NCBI GenBank assembly: GCA_005408345.1
Contig: SEMN01000617.1
Span: 62,001-126,000 of the forward strand
Source of the DNA: Macquaria australasica
Taxonomy: Eukaryota; Chordata; Actinopteri; Centrarchiformes; Percichthyidae
DNA length: 64,000 nucleotides
Reading direction: 5' to 3'
Shown: positions 58,724 to 64,000 of the stretch, in pieces
Numbering within the stretch: position 1 is the first letter of the stretch
How the letters are laid out: every line of letters starts with the position of its first letter
Notes under the pieces: generated by a model
What the model was told of the DNA's origin: nothing
The model's input: only the letters and a program-made list of their open reading frames with translations
The model's database searches: none
Program-made: the position numbers and the translations under genes

Positions 58724-58839
58724 GACAGTTTGATAGTTAAACATAAAATTACATCAGTATCATGTACCAGTAACAAAAGTCAACGAGCTCAGTTAATCAA
58801 ACCCCACTAAAATAGAATTAAAGAAATTACACCAAAGCA

Positions 58840-59103
58840 CAGTGGTGGAAGAAGTACTCAGATCTTTTACTTAAGTAAAAGTAGCAATACTACACTGTAG
58901 AAATACTTTTTTACAAGTAAAAGACCTGCATTCAAAATTGTACTTAAGCGAAAGGACAGCTACTTAAGTTATTAAATACATTAAGTAGAGTAAAAAGTAC
59001 AATATTTCCCTCTGAAATATAGTGGAGTAGAAGTATAACGTAACAAAAAAAGTACCTCAAAATTACTTTACTTGAGTAAATGTAGAGTTACTTTCCACCA
59101 CTG
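58840..59103. mobile_element. CAGTGGTGG hAT-type MITE with perfect 8-bp duplication
   Basis: A 264-bp element begins CAGTGGTGGAAGAAGTACTC and ends TTACTTTCCACCACTG. Identical CCAAAGCA copies flank it at 58832-58839 and 59104-59111. It is the cleanest of four family members in the window and probably the youngest. Confidence 0.9.
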
Positions 59104-59280
59104 CCAAAGCAATTATTGTAAATTCACTAACAAATGCACTTGTTTCAAGTGATGAATTCTTGCACCATCCTGTGGCCATGATTTTCATTTTACAAAGATT
59201 AAGTATTTGGTATAAAAATGGAGACATGATAATATAACTCCACACAAAACATGGTAGCATCCCCTTAAATAATTTCTCTT

Positions 59281-62200
59281 TCAGTCCTGCTGATTTGTGG
59301 TCAACATCAATTCAGTCTCATTTTGAACTTCAGGGTTCTCTTCCTTGTCTGTTCTGGTTATCTGTGGCAGTTTGTGGGTTTTCACTTTAAATACGTCCCA
59401 CCTCTCAGAAATCAGTCCTTTATTGAAGAGCAGCGAAGCCAGGTAGGAGAACAACAAAGTGGCAAAGATGGTGGACAACATGCAGATGGTCCTAACAGGA
59501 GAATGCTGGACATATATGCCGTCCTCAAGAGTGCAATTTGGGAAGTGGAGAACAACAGGCAACCCTATCAGTGGCTCGCCGCTCAGCACTCTCAACAACA
59601 CTCCAACTAGCAAGCCCATGATGGAGCCATAGCCATTACAGATGTTAAAGAAGAGGACGCAGACGAGCTGAGGGAACATGATGGTGTAGGTTATGTCTGA
59701 GCCCAGGATCCAGAAAACCATGATGCTGTTGTGTAGGAAGGTGAGCGATGTGCCAACCAAGCCCACCAACACCACGGTGACACGAATCACCCACTGGAGC
59801 TCCCGATCTGATGCCTGCAGGGGGGAAAAGAATGGAAGGTGAAACAGAAAAGAAATAACCACAAGTCTATTCTTCCCCTCCGGTCTCCTCTTACCTTGGT
59901 CCTCAGGATGTTCTTATAGATGTTGGATGTGAAGATGGAGGCGGCTGACAACAGAGCCGAGTCCGTTGATGACATCACGGCAGCAGCTATAGCCCCAATA
60001 CCGATGATTGAGATGTAATTCGGGGTGAGGTTTTGCAGAGCAATGGGCAGAACCTGACCGGCCTCTCCACGCTCGTATGGGGACGGGGAGCCGTATATAG
60101 TCATGTTCCAGTCTGATGCCAAAAATGTACAAAATGTGACATTAATTTGCATTGTCTCACTGTTCTTCTCTATTTAATTCTATTGCTGTACCTGTCGATG
60201 CTGCGACTGCTCCGATCAACACGGATGGGATTCCGAGTATGAAGATGAGGGGAGCTGCAATAAAGCAGGTGATCCTGGCTGTGGCTGACGAGGAAGCTGA
60301 CAGGGTCCTCTGATGGAAGTCCTGATATCCCAGGTTACCAAGAGCCTTAGAAAAAAAACACTCTATATTCACTCACCATCACTCTGTACATGACGGACCA
60401 CAATGGAGTCCTGACCATTTGTAGTTGTAGTTGTCACTTTACTTCATTTTTAGTGGCCATGTGACCAGTGGAATTTCACATATAAGACAATAAAAAAACA
60501 GTGAAATGAACTAAAATTATCCTTGCTATATACTCACTTTACAAATGAAAAGAAACATGCAGATGGATTGAAGAAAGGGACGTCCAAACCAATTTTTTAA
60601 AATCCAAAAGTCAAGAGCCAGGTGGGCAAGAAAACTCTGCCCTGTTCTTATACAACCTGGGTATGTAATGAACAGTACCTACAGTATCTTTGGGATAGGT
60701 ATAGTGACTTAGGTTATTCACACTGTGACAAAAATGTATTTACCAGTTCACTTACTGGCTCCTGGTAAGTTTGAAAATGTTTAAAACAAATTTTGCGTTT
60801 GATGAATGCATTCATAATCACTAGAAATGTTCTTTTTTCAGGCATTTGTGCCTTTTTTGCAACAGTAGAGACATGATAGGATGTGAGCGAAGAGTGAGGA
60901 GTGATGACATGCTACAAAGGTCCCTGAGCTGGACTCGAAATGTCAGCGTCTCAAACCCCTAGTTTTCCAGAATGCCCAAGGGTAAAGTTTTCTTATGCAT
61001 CCTATAATAGGCCGTTTTCAGAGAAGACATTTTGACTTGTCAAGATACGGTTGCATTACACTTCTGTGCTACGAATATTGGCTCAGTTTCCCATTCACTT
61101 TGATTGAAGCCTGTGCGACAGACGAATTCAAGCATGTGTTTCCGTTTGTGCTAAGACCTCCAGCCGGCTCCGGCGGATTCACGGGTCAGAGTTCACCTTT
61201 GTTCGACACTGACCAAGCAGGTGTGCTGGACTGGTCAATAGAAACACTATTTTTAGTACCTTATCACACTACCAAACTGTAGCAAACAAACTGTAGTATC
61301 GCTCTCATACACTATTTATAGTTTGTGAACACTCTGATCAGTATTTATTTATTACCTCCATCAGAAACGTGACATGACATCCTTTTTCGGGGCAGAGTAC
61401 GGGTAAATTTTGTTGAACGGAAACGTAATGTGACTGTACCTTCATAACAGGGAAAGCACAGGTGTTACTAAACAATGGCTCTGTTCTATTCAAGTCCCAG
61501 TAAGTCATAACAGTGTGACAGCGAGCCAGCATGCACAACACCAGGACCCTGAAACTGAAGCAGCTAAATGGAATTCAGCCATCATTCATTTTATTATTTA
61601 CACCTTTTCCTACTGTGACAATGTCTTCCATGGAAAATGTCTTCCTGCCTATTCCTCCAGTAGTCATCGATGGCTGCATGTGCAGAAAAAAAAAAAGCAA
61701 CAGTACAAAATAACTGAATATAGTCCATACCAATAACAAGAAATTATCAATCCACCTCCACGCTCTCTCTCTATCCACTGAACCAATCCAGGGGGCCTGG
61801 TAGGTAAAGTTGAAAGCGGTCTTGGTGATGTCAGCTGAATGGGGGTTCATCAGGATGAAGGGGACACATAACCACTGCAGAAAAGACAATGAACCACTGA
61901 CATTTCAACAATGCATATCACTTGATAAAGTAATGTTGTGTTACAAAATTCAGTTTCAGACCATCCACACGGGTATACTGGTTTGAGAAGTGTAGAGGTT
62001 TGGCAGGACACCAGGGAGGCACCATAAGCTTTTCATAAAATATAATGAGATGTTTTGTCCCTCGAGGGAAAACTTTTATTGAACTCAGTCCGTTTAATCT
62101 TAACAAGCTTCAATATGTTTCAGTTGAATTGTCTCAAAATAAGCTTTTGGAAGAAATGTTTTCCTATGTGAGCAAGGAACTCACCAAACTGAAGAACATG

Positions 62201-64000
62201 AGGGTTAGCTGAATGATGTCTGTGTAGGCTACCGAGTAGAGGCCTCCCAGCAGTGTGTAGATGATGGCTACTGCGGCAGAGATCCAAATGCAAAGAGTGT
62301 AGGAAAAATCCAGGATCACACTCATTGTTGCACCTATGAAAAGTAACACAGTCACATACATACAGACTCATATACACATTTAATACATTTAACACTATTT
62401 CTGTTTAGCATGATATCCAATGTGCACATCAGTTTGATTAAATTAAGTTTTGATAGATGATTAGATTAGATTGTGGTCAAAATTGATTTTTGTTAAAACT
62501 GCCAAACATATTATTGTTCTACTTAACTTTCCTCAGCTGTATTATAGTATTTCATGATTGAGTTTTTGGTGTGTATAACTGACATGTTAAATACTTCACT
62601 AGTCTAACAGGTTGATAAACTGAGGTGACTCAAAGTTGTTTTTTCAGATGGAGTGCTGCGGCTGTCGAGTCTCGAGTCAAATAAACTATTTGACCGATTG
62701 ACAGGTTCTCAGAAGAGCACATACGTGCTTTTATACTTACAGTACAGCATGCTTGTTTTTTTCTTGGAAATTACGTCAGGGCATAATAACAGGAGTGTTA
62801 ATTTGTTGGGAGGCAGTTAAGGCATGTTTCATCACATGGTTCAAATCAAAAGAATCATGTATGCTTGTCACGGTGCAATGAGTAAACAATGGTAGGATGT
62901 ACAAATTGTATTATTGCAAAATGTGACTTTTAGAGAAAACTGACACCAGTGTCACTTACCTAAACCAATCAGAGTTCCTGTAACCCAGAATGTGTCAGAT
63001 ATCAGCAGTGCCACAGACAGAACTCCACTTATTACATTTCCATACTTGATCTGGAACGGGTCCATCATTGTCACATATTTTTTGTCTCTCATTGTCTTGG
63101 CAAAGAAAAGTCCACCTTATTATTGAATCACACAAAGGGAGACAGATTAGTGTCACTGCATTTTGTCTGTTTAAAAGAGTACTCCACTTATTTAGTAATG
63201 CACTCCTATAACATTGTCTGACTCACGATGGACAGTTTAAAAGTATCGAAATTGATATTGCAGAACCAGAGATATCGTCTTTTTTTATTCCACGCATTCT
63301 TCTTCCTTGTCAAAACCTGGTGCCTACATTACCCACAATGCGACTCAACTGCTGACAGTTCAGTCAGAGATTCAGGTGTTTTATGCTAGTGGCAGCTAAT
63401 GTTGCCTTGAGCTGTTAGCATCAAGCAGAGATGAGGAGCTACAGAGGTCTGGTAATCTTCTTTCTAACTCCACACCTCAAGATCTTTTTCATTTTCAGAC
63501 TTGTATTCTTCAGCCCCAACTGAATTTATCAGACTTTAGCCACAAAAAGCCTTATACAACTTTTTTTTCCCACATGTGCAATAGTCCTCCCCAAGACCAG
63601 TAAACAGACATTGATCTGTGAAATCAGTGGAGTTCCCCTTTAATGTACATTCAAAATGGTCTTGTGCAAATATAAATATTTACTATCTTGTGCTGATAGC
63701 CTGTGTCTTACAAGACAGACCTGTCCACCTACTGTCTAGTACATCTAATACTATATCCAGCAGTACAAACCCTGACTTAGTTCGATATATTGGATATTTA
63801 AATATTATTTTCAGCTGTGACATCCTACTGAGGGACAGTATGTCACTGTCACTATGTATCAATTTCAGAAAAACACCACACAAAAAATATACATATGTTG
63901 CCATTATTATGATGCCTGAAAGACTGTCTTACCAACAATGAAAGACAGGGCTGCCGTTACTGGCATGACAGCCCAGGTCAGTCCCATGGTTGGAGTGTAC
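59281..64000 (-). CDS. slc5a7: SLC5A7-like sodium-dependent choline transporter (C-terminal part)
   Basis: The family imports choline with sodium across the plasma membrane, chiefly at cholinergic terminals. Exons on the - strand: 64000-63933 (cut by the edge), 63115-62960, 62333-62185, 61874-61731, 60345-60192, 60112-59895, 59814-59281. Phase is kept throughout; about 474 aa are present. Conserved blocks are [59 protein letters not shown] (glycosylation site as in human), [21 protein letters not shown] and [11 protein letters not shown], with repeated hydrophobic membrane segments. The usual LGGIPWQAYFQR block reads [12 protein letters not shown]. The C-terminal tail is shorter than in human CHT1 and ends LTTNQQD. 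It is probably a fish paralogue ('CHT1-like') rather than the classic neuronal gene, and substrate choice is unproven. Confidence 0.85.
60346..61730 (-). other. SLC5A7-like intron with a dispersed repeat
   Basis: 1.4 kb; holds copy B of the repeat at 61425-61665. No exon is missing here, because exons on either side join in phase 0 (LLL|ALGN). Confidence 0.6.
61425..61665 (+). repeat. Dispersed repeat, copy B
   Basis: Contains 61515-61585, identical over 71 bases to 40245-40315. Weaker similarity continues on both sides ('tctattcaagtc', 'ttttattatttacacc'). Confidence 0.75.
62334..62959 (-). other. SLC5A7-like intron
   Basis: 0.6 kb, no feature seen. Confidence 0.6.
63175..63639. mobile_element. 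TTAA-flanked MITE
   Basis: TTAA occurs at 63171-63174 and 63640-63643. The left end AAGAGTACTCCACTTATTT and the reversed right end AGGGGAACTCCACTGATTT match at most positions. It is 465 bp, non-coding, and lies in an SLC5A7-like intron. Confidence 0.7.

Noticed and set aside
1..64000. CRISPR arrays, bacterial operons, rRNA
   Set aside because: None present; the tandem repeats are simple eukaryotic microsatellites and genes are intron-split.

Overview
The window is nuclear DNA from a ray-finned fish, most likely a percomorph teleost. It has spliced vertebrate genes with GT-AG introns, long CA/GT microsatellites, many short inverted-repeat transposons of teleost type, and two genes (ubxn1, ehd1) whose human orthologues lie near each other on chromosome 11q. 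All gene names come from reading conserved protein sequence by eye; no search was run.

Layout, left to right: (1) 89-7201, + strand, the 3' part of a PRPF39-type splicing-factor gene, 13 exons, 5' end outside the window. (2) 7202-10143, convergent 3' ends with three inverted-repeat elements. (3) 10144-13622, - strand, ubxn1, 9 coding exons, 307 aa. (4) 13623-19668, intergenic, ending in a TATA-containing 5' region. (5) 19669-32835, + strand, ehd1, 6 exons, 532 aa, with large repeat-bearing introns. (6) 37103-37953, - strand, an LC3C-type map1lc3 gene, 4 exons, 136 aa. (7) 41100-52518, + strand, a Dact (Dapper) family gene, 4 exons, about 1,122 aa. (8) 54056-56369, - strand, ttc9c, 3 exons, 225 aa. 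(9) 59281 to the right edge, - strand, the last 7 exons of an SLC5A7-like sodium/choline transporter gene.

Exon joins were worked out by keeping reading phase across every GT-AG junction. All internal junctions close in frame, and each complete CDS is a multiple of three. The genes do not form a pathway: they cover splicing (prpf39), ubiquitin/p97 adaptors (ubxn1), endosomal recycling (ehd1), autophagy (map1lc3c), Wnt signalling (dact), a TPR protein (ttc9c) and choline transport (slc5a7-like).

The most interesting locus is the Dact gene. It sits two genes from ehd1, mirroring DACT3 near EHD2 in human, so it is probably the fourth Dact paralogue (dact4) that tetrapods lack. It lacks the family's usual C-terminal PDZ-binding motif, its exon 1 has two usable in-frame donors, and a candidate alternative first exon lies in its large intron. 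The rest of the novelty is in mobile elements: three hAT-type MITEs with perfect 8-bp target duplications, a group of TTAA-flanked elements, and dispersed repeats present two to four times in the window.
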